The notes below the pieces were generated by a model that was not told where the DNA came from, ran no database searches, and saw only the letters and a program-made list of their open reading frames with translations. A DNA stretch of 64,000 bases from Rugosimonospora acidiphila (GTDB lineage Bacteria > Actinomycetota > Actinomycetes > Mycobacteriales > Micromonosporaceae), in assembly GCF_039543385.1 (NCBI RefSeq), contig NZ_BAABJQ010000022.1:62001-126000 (forward strand), given 5' to 3'. The position numbers were made by a program, and so were the translations under genes. Below, in pieces: positions 8,884 to 18,714 of the stretch; position 1 is the stretch's first letter, and the number at the start of each line of letters is the position of its first letter.

Positions 8884-9740
8884 CGAGCACGCTCGACGAT
8901 GCGTACGGGCTGTGCGAGTCGATCACCAAGGAGCAGGCTCGCAACTTCTACTACGGCATCAGGCTGCTCCCAGCCGAGAAGCGCGGCGTGCTGTGCGCCG
9001 TGTACGCGCTCGCCCGCAGGGTGGACGACATCGGCGACGGGGACCTGCCGCAGGAGCAGAAGGTGACCGCGCTGGCCGAGCTGCGCGCGTCGCTGTCCGA
9101 CATCGACAGCGCCTCCGATCCGGTACTGGTCGCCGTCGCCGACTCCGCCCGCCGGTTTCCGATCCCGCTCGGGGCGTTCGGAGAACTGATCGACGGCGTT
9201 GAAATGGATGTGACGGGCCGCACCTACGACACCTTCGACGAGCTGGTGACCTACTGCCGGTGCGTGGCCGGCGCGGTGGGTCGGCTGTGCCTGGGGGTGT
9301 TCGGCAGCAAGCCGCACCCGGAGGCGTCGAAGTACGCGGACGACCTGGGCATCGCGCTGCAGCAGACCAACATCCTGCGCGACATCCGGGAGGATCTCGG
9401 CAACGGGCGGATCTACCTGCCGCAGGCCGACCTGGACACCTTCGGGGTGGAGCTGGCCCTCGACGAGCAGGGCGCGCTGGTGGACAAGGACGGCGGGCTG
9501 ACCGCCTTGATCGAGTTCAGCGCGGCGCGCAACCGCGAGTGGTACGCCGACGGGCTGCGCCTGGTGCCGCTGCTCGATCGGCGTAGTGCGGCGTCCTGTA
9601 CCGCTATGTCCGGTATTTACCGCAGGCTCCTTGATCGGATCGCGGCCACGCCGTCGGCGGTGTACGACCGGCGGCTGTCGCTGTCCGGCTGGCAGAAGGC
9701 CGGCGTCGCCGTCCGCGCGCTCGCGGGGATGGCGGCGTGA
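8880..9740 (+). CDS. hpnD: Presqualene diphosphate synthase HpnD
   Basis: 286 residues. It carries DDIGD at 49-53 and RDIRED at 167-172, the two Mg-diphosphate sites of squalene/phytoene synthases, followed by GRIYLPQ. HpnD condenses two farnesyl diphosphates to presqualene diphosphate, the substrate for HpnC. The GTG start overlaps the hpnC stop by four bases. A 121-bp gap to hpnE is the longest inside the operon and holds no evident gene. Confidence 0.93.
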   Translation: MTSTLDDAYGLCESITKEQARNFYYGIRLLPAEKRGVLCAVYALARRVDDIGDGDLPQEQKVTALAELRASLSDIDSASDPVLVAVADSARRFPIPLGAFGELIDGVEMDVTGRTYDTFDELVTYCRCVAGAVGRLCLGVFGSKPHPEASKYADDLGIALQQTNILRDIREDLGNGRIYLPQADLDTFGVELALDEQGALVDKDGGLTALIEFSAARNREWYADGLRLVPLLDRRSAASCTAMSGIYRRLLDRIAATPSAVYDRRLSLSGWQKAGVAVRALAGMAA

Positions 9741-9861
9741 CCGGCTGTAGATCCGGCGCCCCCGTCGGGTGGTGGCGCCGCGGCGCGGTCCGGCCGAGAT
9801 TCCGCGGCCGGTTGAGCTTCGGGGGCGTCCCGCTCGGCGCCTCCGGGCGAGGAGTGGTGGG

Positions 9862-11256
9862 GTGAGCGGAAGTAGTAGGTCACTCGGCTCGGTAGCCGTG
9901 GTGGGTGGCGGTCTGGCCGGGATCACGGCGGCGCTGCGTTGTGCCGATAGCGGGTATGACGTCGCGTTATTCGAATCTCGTCCCTGGTTGGGCGGTTTGA
10001 CGCATTCGTTCCGTAGGGGCGAGCTGGATGTGGACAACGGGCAGCACGTCTTCCTGCGCTGCTGCACCTCGTACCGGGCGCTGCTGGACCGGCTCGGAGT
10101 GGCCGACAAGGTACGGCTGCAGCCCAGGCTGGACATCCCGGTCCGCTCGCCGCTGCACCCGCGGCCGGCGCGCCTGCGTCGCAACAACCTGCCGGCTCCG
10201 CTGCACCTGGGCGGCGCGTTGGCGAAATATTCGCTGCTCAGCCCGGCCCAGCGGATCAGGTTCATCCGGGCGGCGCTGGCGCTACGCAAGATCGACCGAA
10301 CGTCGCGTGCGGTCGACGAGCGGAGTTTCGGTAGCTGGCTTCGGGAAAAAGGACAGGATGCGCTCACCGTGAGCGCGCTGTGGGACCTGGTCGGGGTGGC
10401 AACGCTCAACGCCACCGCCGACGAGGCGTCGCTTGCCCTGGCGGCGATGGTGTTCCAGGTCGGGTTGTTGACCGACGCTGGCGCGGCGGATATCGGCTGG
10501 TCGCTGGTGCCGCTGCGGCAGCTGCATGGTGAGCCGGCCCACCACCGGCTGACCGAGGCCGGTGTCGAGCTGCGCACCGGTACGAAGATCGACTCGGTCG
10601 AGCCTCGGGGGGACCGCTGGCTCGTCGGTTCAGGAGGGGAGGAGCACATGGCCGATCAGGTCGTGCTCGCGGTACCGCCGCGGGTGGCCGAGCGGCTGCT
10701 GCCACCGGGCAGTGTCGCGCTGCCGGCCGGCTGGTCAGCGCGGCTGGGCAGTTCGCCGATCATCAACGCGCACGTCGTACTGGACCGCCGCGTGATGGAC
10801 GGTCCGTTCGTGGCCGGCGTGTCCACCCCTATCCAGTGGGTGTTCGACCGGACCGAACATTCCGGCCTGGCCGGGCGGCAGCGCTCGGCCGGCGGCACGG
10901 AACCGGACGGCCAGTACCTGGCCGTCTCGCTGTCCGCTGCGGACGACATGATCAACAAGACGGTCGCCGAGCTGCGTGAGTGGCTCATGCCGGAGCTGAC
11001 CGCGCTGCTGCCGGGGGTACGGACCGCGACGGTCCTGGACTTCTTCGTCAGCCGGGAGCCGCACGCCACCTTCCGGCCGGGTCCGGGCAGCGCGGCGCTG
11101 CGCCCCGGTGCCGCCACCGCCGCACCCGGCCTGTTCCTGGCCGGCGCCTGGACCGACACCGGCTGGCCGGCGACCATGGAGAGCGCGGTGCGCAGCGGCG
11201 AGTCCGCCGCCGCCGAGGTCCTGGCCCGCCGCGGCGTACAGGGTGTGGCAGCGTGA
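9862..11256 (+). CDS. hpnE: Hydroxysqualene dehydroxylase HpnE (FAD-dependent)
   Basis: 464 residues from GTG 9862, which has GGAG about eight bases upstream; the frame is open further upstream but without a ribosome site. The dinucleotide motif VAVVGGGLAG is at 11-20, and the C-terminal FAD motif (LFLAGAWTDTGWPATMESAV) is intact. It belongs to the phytoene-desaturase-like amine oxidases and reduces hydroxysqualene to squalene. The stop overlaps the GTG of the polyprenyl synthase. Confidence 0.93.
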   Translation: MSGSSRSLGSVAVVGGGLAGITAALRCADSGYDVALFESRPWLGGLTHSFRRGELDVDNGQHVFLRCCTSYRALLDRLGVADKVRLQPRLDIPVRSPLHPRPARLRRNNLPAPLHLGGALAKYSLLSPAQRIRFIRAALALRKIDRTSRAVDERSFGSWLREKGQDALTVSALWDLVGVATLNATADEASLALAAMVFQVGLLTDAGAADIGWSLVPLRQLHGEPAHHRLTEAGVELRTGTKIDSVEPRGDRWLVGSGGEEHMADQVVLAVPPRVAERLLPPGSVALPAGWSARLGSSPIINAHVVLDRRVMDGPFVAGVSTPIQWVFDRTEHSGLAGRQRSAGGTEPDGQYLAVSLSAADDMINKTVAELREWLMPELTALLPGVRTATVLDFFVSREPHATFRPGPGSAALRPGAATAAPGLFLAGAWTDTGWPATMESAVRSGESAAAEVLARRGVQGVAA

Positions 11257-12254
11257 CCGCCATGCTGACCAGCCTGCACCGCAGCCGGGACGCGGTGGCA
11301 CCCGCCATGCGCGAGGCGGTGCAGCGACTGGATCCCGCCAGCCGGGCGCAGGTCTCCTACCACCTCGGCTGGTGCGACGTGGACGGCGCGCCGGCGGAGG
11401 GCGGCGGCGGCAAGGCCGTGCGCCCGGCGCTGGCGCTGCTGTCGGCCCAGGCCGCCGGCGCCCCGGCCGAGGTCGGGCTGCCCGGCGCGGTGGCGGTCGA
11501 GATGGTGCACAACTTCTCGCTGCTGCACGACGATCTGATGGACGGCGACGAGGAGCGCCGGCATCGCCGCACCGTGTGGGCGATCTGGGGCGCGCCGGCG
11601 GCGATCCTCGCCGGGGACGCGCTGCTGGCGTTGGCCCAGGAGGTGCTGCTGGAGTCGCCGTCGCCGCACGCGGCCACCGCCGCGCGGCTGCTGGCCACGA
11701 CCACCCGCGAGCTGATCCGCGGCCAGGTCCAGGACCTCGCCTTCGAGCACCGCCGCGACGTGACCCTGGCGGAGTGCCTGGACATGGCCGGCGGCAAGAC
11801 CGGCAGCCTGCTGTCGGCCAGCGCGGCGATCGGCGCTGTCCTGGCCGGTGCGCCGGAGGCCACCGTGGGCGCGCTCAGTGTGTTCGGGGCGCAGGTCGGC
11901 CTGGCCTTCCAGCTGGTCGACGACGTGCTGGGCATCTGGGGCGACCCGGCGGTGACCGGCAAGTCCATCTTCTCCGACCTGCGGTCGCGCAAGAAGTCGC
12001 TGCCGGTCACCTACTCCGTGGCGAACTGCCCGGAGCTGGCCGAGTGGCTGGCCGCGCCGGGCGAGCCGGACGACGCGCAGCTACGCCGCGGCGCCGAGCT
12101 GGTCGAGGCGGGCGGCGGCCGGGAGTGGGCGCTGGCCGAGGCGAGGCGGCGCATGGCGCTGGCCGAGGACGCGTTGTCCGCTGTGGACATTCCCAGCCAG
12201 CCCCGGGAAGAACTCATCGCCCTGGGCAACTTCGTCGTCGATCGGGACTCGTGA
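11253..12254 (+). CDS. Polyprenyl (probably farnesyl) diphosphate synthase
   Basis: 333 residues. The first Asp-rich motif DDLMD is at 93-97 and the second, VDDVLGIWGD, is at 222-231; the Lys/Arg residues that bind IPP are seen near GGKAVRPAL. It supplies the prenyl diphosphate for HpnD; chain length cannot be read with certainty, but the operon needs C15. GTG 11253 overlaps the hpnE stop (GTGA); ATG 11262 is an alternative. Shc follows after 10 bp. Confidence 0.92.
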   Translation: MTAMLTSLHRSRDAVAPAMREAVQRLDPASRAQVSYHLGWCDVDGAPAEGGGGKAVRPALALLSAQAAGAPAEVGLPGAVAVEMVHNFSLLHDDLMDGDEERRHRRTVWAIWGAPAAILAGDALLALAQEVLLESPSPHAATAARLLATTTRELIRGQVQDLAFEHRRDVTLAECLDMAGGKTGSLLSASAAIGAVLAGAPEATVGALSVFGAQVGLAFQLVDDVLGIWGDPAVTGKSIFSDLRSRKKSLPVTYSVANCPELAEWLAAPGEPDDAQLRRGAELVEAGGGREWALAEARRRMALAEDALSAVDIPSQPREELIALGNFVVDRDS

Positions 12255-12264
12255 GGGGGGCGGC

Positions 12265-14253
12265 ATGACACACACCATGGCCGCGACCGCGGGGCATGAG
12301 GACGAAACCGCGATACCAGAGATCGACGCCGTGGAGCAGGTCATCACGGCCGCGCGGGTCGCCGCCGGCCCGGAGGGGCCGGCGCCGGCCCGCACCGCCG
12401 CGGACGCCCTGGGCGCCGCGGTGGCATACCTGCGTTCGGTGCAGGACCCCGCCGGCTGGTGGAAGGGCGAGCTGGCGACCAACGTGACGATGGACGCCGA
12501 GGACCTGCTGATGCGCGAGTTCCTCGGCATCCGGCAGGAGCGGGAGACCGAGGAGGCGGCCCGCTGGATCCGCTCGCAGCAGCGCGAGGACGGCACCTGG
12601 GCCACCTTCGAGGGCGGGCCGGCCGAGCTGTCCGCCACGGTCGAGGCGTGGGTCGCGCTGCGGCTGGCCGGCGACCCGACCGACGCGCCGCACATGCTGC
12701 GGGCCAACGAGTACATCCTGGCCAACGGCGGACTGGAGAACACCCGGGTGTTCACCCGGATCTGGCTGGCGCTGTTCGGCCTGTGGTCCTGGGACGACCT
12801 GCCCGACCTGCCGCCGGAGCTCATCTTCCTGCCGTCCTGGTTCCCGCTGAACGTGTACAACTTCGGGTGCTGGGCGCGGCAGACAGTGGTGCCGCTGACC
12901 ATCGTCGGCAGCCTGCGTCCGGTGCGGTCGCTGCCGATCGGCGTCGACGAACTGCGCACCGGCGCCCAGCCGTCCCGCAGGGCTCCACTGTGGAGCTGGA
13001 ACGGGGTGTTCCAGCGGTTGGACAAGGTGCTGCACTTCTACGCCAAGCACCCGGTGCGGCCGCTGCGCCGGCTCGCCCAGCGCCGCGCCGCGGAGTGGGT
13101 GCTGGCCCGGCAGGAGGCCGATGGTGGCTGGGGCGGCATCCAGCCGCCGTGGGTGTACTCGCTGCTGGCCCTGCACCTGCTCGGGTACGCGATGGACCAC
13201 CCGGCGGTCAAGGCGGGCATCGAGGGGCTGGAGGGCTTCCTGATCCGGGAGGACACGCCCCGGGGCCGGGTACGGCGGCTCGAGGCGTGCCAGTCGCCGG
13301 TGTGGGACACCGGGCTCGCGCTGACCGCCATGCTCGACGGCGGGGTGCCCGGTGACGACGAGGCGGTGCTGCGCGCCACCGACTGGCTGATGGACGAGGA
13401 GATCCGGGTCAAGGGGGACTGGTCGGTACGGCGGCCGAACCTGGCGCCGGGCGGCTGGGCGTTCGAGTTCGCCAACGACGGCTACCCGGACACCGACGAC
13501 ACCGCCGAGATCGTGCTGGCGCTGCGCCGGGTGAAGCACCCGCGGCCCGAGGCGCTGCGCGCGTCGATCGACCGCGGTGTCGCCTGGACGGTCGGGATGC
13601 AGTCCCAGGACGGCGGCTGGGGCGCGTTCGACGCCGACAACGTTCACACGCTGGCCAACAAGCTGCCGTTCTGCGACTTCGGCGAGGTGATCGACCCGCC
13701 GTCGGCCGACGTCACCGCGCACATCGTGGAGATGCTGGCCGCCGAGGGGCTGACCGAGGAGCCGTCCACCCAGCGTGGGGTCCGCTGGCTGCTGGACAAC
13801 CAGGAGCCGGACGGCTCGTGGTTTGGACGGTGGGGCGCCAACTACGTGTACGGCACCGGCGCGGTGGTACCGGCGCTGGTGTTCGCCGGCACCGATCCGG
13901 CCTCGCCGCCGATCCGGCGCGCGGTCGCCTGGCTGGTGGAGCACCAGAACCCGGACGGCGGCTGGGGCGAGGACCTGCGCTCGTACGTGGACCGGTCGTG
14001 GGCCGGCCGGGGCAAGTCGACCGCGTCGCAGACGGCGTGGGCGCTGCTGGCCCTGCTGGCCGCGGGGGAGCGCACCGAGGCGGTCGAGCGGGGCGTGGCG
14101 TTCCTGGTGGACACCCAGCGGCCCGACGGCAACTGGGACGAGCCGGAGTTCACCGGCACGGGGTTCCCCGGCGACTTCTACATCAACTACCACCTCTACC
14201 GGGTGGTGTTCCCGGTCTCCGCGCTCGGCCGGTACGTGCGGATGGCTTCGTGA
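12265..14253 (+). CDS. shc: Squalene-hopene cyclase
   Basis: 662 residues, the usual length. The protonating DxDD motif is DTDD at 409-412, and QW repeats (QEADGGWGG, QSQDGGWGAF, NQEPDGSWFG, HQNPDGGWGED, QRPDGNWDE) stud the protein. It cyclises squalene to hopene/hopanol at the membrane. The N-terminal 35 residues are an acidic extension before the first alpha-barrel. GTGA overlap with the next gene. Confidence 0.97.
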   Translation: MTHTMAATAGHEDETAIPEIDAVEQVITAARVAAGPEGPAPARTAADALGAAVAYLRSVQDPAGWWKGELATNVTMDAEDLLMREFLGIRQERETEEAARWIRSQQREDGTWATFEGGPAELSATVEAWVALRLAGDPTDAPHMLRANEYILANGGLENTRVFTRIWLALFGLWSWDDLPDLPPELIFLPSWFPLNVYNFGCWARQTVVPLTIVGSLRPVRSLPIGVDELRTGAQPSRRAPLWSWNGVFQRLDKVLHFYAKHPVRPLRRLAQRRAAEWVLARQEADGGWGGIQPPWVYSLLALHLLGYAMDHPAVKAGIEGLEGFLIREDTPRGRVRRLEACQSPVWDTGLALTAMLDGGVPGDDEAVLRATDWLMDEEIRVKGDWSVRRPNLAPGGWAFEFANDGYPDTDDTAEIVLALRRVKHPRPEALRASIDRGVAWTVGMQSQDGGWGAFDADNVHTLANKLPFCDFGEVIDPPSADVTAHIVEMLAAEGLTEEPSTQRGVRWLLDNQEPDGSWFGRWGANYVYGTGAVVPALVFAGTDPASPPIRRAVAWLVEHQNPDGGWGEDLRSYVDRSWAGRGKSTASQTAWALLALLAAGERTEAVERGVAFLVDTQRPDGNWDEPEFTGTGFPGDFYINYHLYRVVFPVSALGRYVRMAS

Positions 14254-15776
14254 ATACCGACGCGACGGTCGATACCGACGATCTGCCGGCCGGCGTTGGC
14301 CGGCCGGCGGCGGTGGTCTGTGCCCCGATGCGGGTGGAGCGGGCCGCGCTGCGCGGCGCCGGCGTTTCCGTGCTGCGCAGCGGCATGGGCCCCCGGCGCT
14401 CGGCGCGCAGCGCGGCCGGGCTGGCCGGCGCGCCGGTGCTGGTGGCCGGGCTGGGCGGCGGGCTGGACCCGGCGGTACGGCCCGGCGACGTGGTGGTGGC
14501 CAGCGAGGTGCGCGGGCCGGCCGGGCAGCGGGTACCCAGCCCGTCGGCCCCGCTGCTGGCCGGGGCGTTGCGCCGGCAGGGCCTGAACGTCCACATCGGA
14601 CCCATCCTGTCCAGCGAGCGGGTGGTCGACGGCGCGGCGCGGCGGGAGCTGTCGGGCAGCGGAGCGCTCGCGGTGGACACCGAGTCGGTGTGGCTCGCCC
14701 CGGACGGTCTGCCGTTCGCCGCAGTCCGGTCCATCGTGGACACCGATGCGAGTCCACTGTGGAGTATGGGGGCGGCACCGCGGGGCATCCGGGCGCTGCG
14801 CGCGCTGCGCCGGACGGTGCCGGCGATCCAGGAGTGGATCGCCGCGCTGGGCCCCCGCGAGGTGCTGCTGGCCAGCCCGCGCTCGTTCTGTGCCGGGGTG
14901 CAGCGGGCCATCGACGTGGTGGATCGCGCCATCGACCGGTACGGTGCACCCGTCTACGTACGCCGCCAGATCGTGCACAACGCACACGTGGTACGGCAGC
15001 TGGAGCGGCGCGGCGCGGTGTTCGTGACCGAGGCGGACGAGGTGCCGCCCGGCCGGGTGCTCGTCTTCGCGGCGCACGGCGTGACCCCGGCCGTGCGGGC
15101 GGAGGCCGACGCGCGCGGGCTGACCGTCATCGACGCCACCTGCCCGCTGGTCAGCAAGGTACACAGCGAGGTGCGCCGGTACTCCGGCCGGGGCGACACG
15201 GTCTTCCTGATCGGCCACGCCGACCACGAGGAGGTCGAGGGCACAGTCGGGGAGGCACCGAGTAACGTCATCGTGGTCGAGGACGCCGCGGCTGCGGCCC
15301 GGGTCGCGGTGCGCGATCCGGCCAGGGTGGCGTACGCGATGCAGACCACACTGGCCGTGGACGAGGCCGAAGAGATCGCGGACGTGCTGCGCCGGCGTTT
15401 TCCGGCGCTGCAGGGCCCGCGCCGGGACGACATCTGCTATGCGACGACCAACCGGCAGGAGGCGGTCCGCGCCATTGCCGGCCAGGCCGACCTGGTGCTG
15501 GTCGTCGGTTCGGCGAACTCCTCCAACTCGGTGAGGTTGGTGGAGGTCGCGCAACGGGAGGGGGTACGGGCGCTGCTGGTCGATGACGCTGGCCAGGTAG
15601 ACCTGCGCGCGCTGGTGGGGGTACGCAGCGTCGGCATCACGGCCGGGGCCTCCGCCCCGCCGCATCTCGTGGATGAACTCGTGCACTGCCTGTCCGGCCT
15701 CGGTCCGGTCGAGGTGCGCGAGACACAAGCTCAACCAGAGAATATTCATTTCACATTGCCCAGGGAGGTGGGCTGA
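14250..15776 (+). CDS. ispH: HpnG-like nucleosidase fused to IspH (HMBPP reductase)
   Basis: 508 residues encoding two enzymes. Residues about 15-200 are a purine-phosphorylase/nucleosidase-like domain (VCAPMRVERAAL, VLVAGLGGGLDP, VVDTESVWLA) as in HpnG, which removes adenine from adenosylhopane. Residues about 205-505 are IspH with all three Fe-S cysteines (C214 in SFCAGV, C298 in DATCPL, C396 in DDICYATTN) and the His and Gln motifs HNAHVV, GHADHEE and QTTLAVDE. IspH makes IPP/DMAPP from HMBPP. The fusion couples precursor supply with side-chain processing. GTG overlaps the shc stop. Confidence 0.93.
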   Translation: MNTDATVDTDDLPAGVGRPAAVVCAPMRVERAALRGAGVSVLRSGMGPRRSARSAAGLAGAPVLVAGLGGGLDPAVRPGDVVVASEVRGPAGQRVPSPSAPLLAGALRRQGLNVHIGPILSSERVVDGAARRELSGSGALAVDTESVWLAPDGLPFAAVRSIVDTDASPLWSMGAAPRGIRALRALRRTVPAIQEWIAALGPREVLLASPRSFCAGVQRAIDVVDRAIDRYGAPVYVRRQIVHNAHVVRQLERRGAVFVTEADEVPPGRVLVFAAHGVTPAVRAEADARGLTVIDATCPLVSKVHSEVRRYSGRGDTVFLIGHADHEEVEGTVGEAPSNVIVVEDAAAAARVAVRDPARVAYAMQTTLAVDEAEEIADVLRRRFPALQGPRRDDICYATTNRQEAVRAIAGQADLVLVVGSANSSNSVRLVEVAQREGVRALLVDDAGQVDLRALVGVRSVGITAGASAPPHLVDELVHCLSGLGPVEVRETQAQPENIHFTLPREVG

Positions 15777-15779
15777 CCG

Positions 15780-16784
15780 ATGGCTATGCCGTTGCGTCAG
15801 AGCATTCGACTTGGCAGTTATCTGATGAAGCAGAAGCTGCTGCGCCGAGACAAGTTCCCATTGTTGGTCGAGCTGGAGCCGCTGTTCGCGTGTAACCTGA
15901 AATGCTCGGGCTGCGGCAAGATCGCGCAGCCGGCGTCGCTACTCAAGCAGCGCATGCCGGTGGAGCAGGCGGTAAACGCGATCGAGGAGAGCGGCGCGCC
16001 GATGGTGTCCATCGCGGGCGGTGAGCCGCTGATGCACCCGCAGATCGATGAGATCGTCCGCCAGCTGCTGGCTCGCAACAAGATTGTCTTCTTGTGCACC
16101 AACGCGCTGCTGCTGTCCAAGCACATCCACAAGTTCAAGCCGCACCGCAACTTCTCCTGGATGGTGCACATCGACGGCCTCAAGGAGCGCCACGACGAGT
16201 CGGTGAACAAGGAGGGCGGCTTCGACGGCGCGGTGGAGGCCATCAAGCTGGCCAAGGAGTCCGGCTTCCGGGTGATGACCAACACCACCTTCTTCAACAC
16301 CGACAGCCCGCAGGACGTCATCGGGGTGCTCGACTACCTCAACGACGAGGTACACGTGGACAACATGCAGCTGTCACCGGGGTACGCGTACGAGAAGGCG
16401 CCCGACCAGGAGCACTGGCTGGGCGTGGAGGAGACCCGGGAGCTGTTCCGCAAGTCGTTCGGTGACGGCCGGCGCAAGAAGTGGCGGCTGAACCACTCGC
16501 CGGTCTTCCTGGACTTCCTGGAGGGCAAGAAGGACCTGGAGTGCACCCCGTGGGGCATTCCGTCCTACTCCCTGCTGGGCTGGCAGCGCCCGTGCTACCT
16601 GCTCGATGACGGGTACGCCAAGACGTACCGGGAGCTCATCGACGAGACCGACTGGGACAAGTTCGGCCGGGGCAAGGACCCGCGGTGCGACAACTGCATG
16701 GCGCACTGCGGGTACGAGCCGACCGCGGTCATCGCGACCTTGGGCTCGCTCAAGGAGACACTGCGCGCCGCCGTCGGTGCGTGA
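15780..16784 (+). CDS. hpnH: Adenosyl-hopene transferase HpnH (radical SAM)
   Basis: 334 residues. The radical-SAM cluster is CNLKCSGC with cysteines at 38, 42 and 45, followed by IAGGEPLMHP. A C-terminal Cys-rich part (CDNCMAHCGYEPT) is typical of HpnH. It joins 5'-deoxyadenosine to hopene (diploptene), giving adenosylhopane, which the upstream HpnG domain then processes. Three bases separate it from the fusion gene and four from dxs. Confidence 0.96.
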   Translation: MAMPLRQSIRLGSYLMKQKLLRRDKFPLLVELEPLFACNLKCSGCGKIAQPASLLKQRMPVEQAVNAIEESGAPMVSIAGGEPLMHPQIDEIVRQLLARNKIVFLCTNALLLSKHIHKFKPHRNFSWMVHIDGLKERHDESVNKEGGFDGAVEAIKLAKESGFRVMTNTTFFNTDSPQDVIGVLDYLNDEVHVDNMQLSPGYAYEKAPDQEHWLGVEETRELFRKSFGDGRRKKWRLNHSPVFLDFLEGKKDLECTPWGIPSYSLLGWQRPCYLLDDGYAKTYRELIDETDWDKFGRGKDPRCDNCMAHCGYEPTAVIATLGSLKETLRAAVGA

Positions 16785-16788
16785 CCCC

Positions 16789-18600
16789 ATGTCCATCGTG
16801 GAGGGTATTTCCGGACCCGGGCAGCTGCGCGAGCTGCCCGAGTCCGACCTTCCCGCGCTGGCCGCCGAGATCCGGCAGCGGCTGATCGATTCGGTCAGCC
16901 GCACCGGCGGCCACCTCGGGCCGAACCTGGGTGTGGTCGAGCTGACCATCGCCCTGCACCGGGTGTTCTGCTCCCCCCACGACGCCATCGTGTGGGACAC
17001 CGGGCACCAGTCGTACGTGCACAAGATGCTCACCGGCCGGCATGACGGGCTGCCCGGACTGCGCCAGACCGGCGGGATGTCCGGGTACCCGAGCCGAGCC
17101 GAGAGCCCGCACGATCTGGTGGAGAATTCGCACGCCTCCACGGCTCTGTCCTATGCGGACGGACTGGCGAAGGCGTTCGCGCTGGGCGGTGGCGACGACC
17201 GCGCGGTGGTGGCCGTCGTCGGCGACGGGTCGCTGACCGGCGGGATGTGCTGGGAGGCGCTGAACAACATCTCCGCCGCCCCGGACCGCCCGGTCATCAT
17301 CGTGCTCAACGACAACGGCCGCTCGTACGCCCCGACGGTGGGCGCGTTGGGCACCCACCTGGCGGCGCTGCGCGGCGGGCTCTCCGGGTCGCTGTTCGAG
17401 CAGTTGGGACTCGCGTACCTCGGCCCGGTCGACGGCCACGACACCGGTGCCCTGGAGGCGGCGCTGCGCAAGGCCCGCGCCCTGCGTGCCCCGGTGGTCG
17501 TGCACTGCCTGACCCGCAAGGGGTACGGGTACCCGGCGGCCGAGGCCGACGAGGCGGACCGGATGCACACCATCTCCCCGGCGAAGCCGGCCGGCACGCC
17601 GTCGCGTCCCACGTGGACGGACGCGCTGGGCGACGAGCTGGTGGAGATCGGGCAGCGCCGTCCCGACGTGGTGGCGATCACCGCCGCCATGCTGATCCCG
17701 ACCGGCCTGCAGGCGTTCGCCCGGCGCTTCCCGGACCGGGTCTACGACGTGGGCATCGCCGAGCAGCACGCGGTCACCTCGGCGGCGGGGCTGGCCATGG
17801 GCGGTCGGCACCCGGTCGTGTGTGTCTACGCGACCTTCCTCAACCGCGCGTTCGACCAGGTGCTGATGGACGTGGCGCTGCACCGGATGCCGGTCACCTT
17901 CGTGCTGGACCGGGCCGGCGTCACCGGCAGCGACGGCCCGTCGCACAACGGCATGTGGGACCTGTCGCTGCTGGGCATGGTGCCGGGCATGCGGGTCGCC
18001 ACGCCGCGTGACCGCCGGCGCCTGGGCGAGCTGCTGTGCGAGGCGGTCGATCACGCCGACGGGCCGACCGCGCTGCGCTTCCCCAAGGCCGAGGTGGCCG
18101 GCGAGCTGCCGACGGTCGGCCGGCTGGGCAGCGCCGACCTGCTGCGGGCGCACTCCGATCCGGACGTGCTGATCGTGTCGGTCGGCCCGATGGCCGGGGC
18201 GGCGCTGGCCGCCGCGGACGAGCTGGCCCGCCAGGGCGTGTACGCCACCGTCGCCGACCCCCGCTGGATCCTGCCGGTGGACCCGGCCCTGGTCCGGGCG
18301 GCGGGCGGGTACCGGTTGGTGGTCACGGTCGAGGACAGCGGCGAGCACGGCGGGTTCGGCGACGCCTTCGCGCGGGCGGCCCGCACCGCGGGAATCGACC
18401 TGAGGCTGCGCACCCTGGCGCTGGACCAGCGGTTCCTGGCGCACGGCGAGCGCAAGGCGATGCTGGCCGAGCAGGGCCTGGACGGGCCGGGCATCGCCCG
18501 GACGGTGCTGGGGGCGCTGGGTACGGCCGGCACCACGCTGACCCTGCGGGAGACCCCCGCGCTCCGGGTCGGCTCGGTCGCCCCGGTCGCCACCCCCTGA
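16789..18600 (+). CDS. dxs: 1-deoxy-D-xylulose-5-phosphate synthase
   Basis: 603 residues, slightly shorter than most DXS. The TPP-binding GDGSLTGG starts at 145 and LNN is at 158-160; the transketolase central domain (EQHAVTSAAGLA) and the C-terminal domain (EDSGEHGGFGDAFA) are present. It catalyses the first step of the MEP pathway. A dxs inside a hopanoid operon is likely a second copy dedicated to flux (inference). ATG 16789 lies four bases after the hpnH stop. Confidence 0.95.
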   Translation: MSIVEGISGPGQLRELPESDLPALAAEIRQRLIDSVSRTGGHLGPNLGVVELTIALHRVFCSPHDAIVWDTGHQSYVHKMLTGRHDGLPGLRQTGGMSGYPSRAESPHDLVENSHASTALSYADGLAKAFALGGGDDRAVVAVVGDGSLTGGMCWEALNNISAAPDRPVIIVLNDNGRSYAPTVGALGTHLAALRGGLSGSLFEQLGLAYLGPVDGHDTGALEAALRKARALRAPVVVHCLTRKGYGYPAAEADEADRMHTISPAKPAGTPSRPTWTDALGDELVEIGQRRPDVVAITAAMLIPTGLQAFARRFPDRVYDVGIAEQHAVTSAAGLAMGGRHPVVCVYATFLNRAFDQVLMDVALHRMPVTFVLDRAGVTGSDGPSHNGMWDLSLLGMVPGMRVATPRDRRRLGELLCEAVDHADGPTALRFPKAEVAGELPTVGRLGSADLLRAHSDPDVLIVSVGPMAGAALAAADELARQGVYATVADPRWILPVDPALVRAAGGYRLVVTVEDSGEHGGFGDAFARAARTAGIDLRLRTLALDQRFLAHGERKAMLAEQGLDGPGIARTVLGALGTAGTTLTLRETPALRVGSVAPVATP

Positions 18601-18617
18601 AAACGACCGGTCCGGCT

Positions 18618-18634
18618 CGGCGCGTCCCGCGCCG
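18618..18634. terminator. Short GC hairpin after the hopanoid operon
   Basis: CGGCGCG (18618-18624) pairs perfectly with CGCGCCG (18628-18634) across a TCC loop, 18 bp after the dxs stop and before a convergent gene. There is no T-tract, so efficiency is uncertain. Confidence 0.4.
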
Positions 18635-18714
18635 CGCCGCGACCCGGACGCACCAGTCGCCCAACCGGCGCTGGGCCGGCGTGGGGTCCGGTGTGGGGCC
18701 GGGGCGCCGGGGCC

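Noticed and set aside
9741..9861. Extra small gene between hpnD and hpnE, or an upstream hpnE start at 9769
   Set aside because: No ribosome site upstream of 9769, and the extension is Arg/Pro-rich; the GTG at 9862 has a good site and begins right before the FAD motif.
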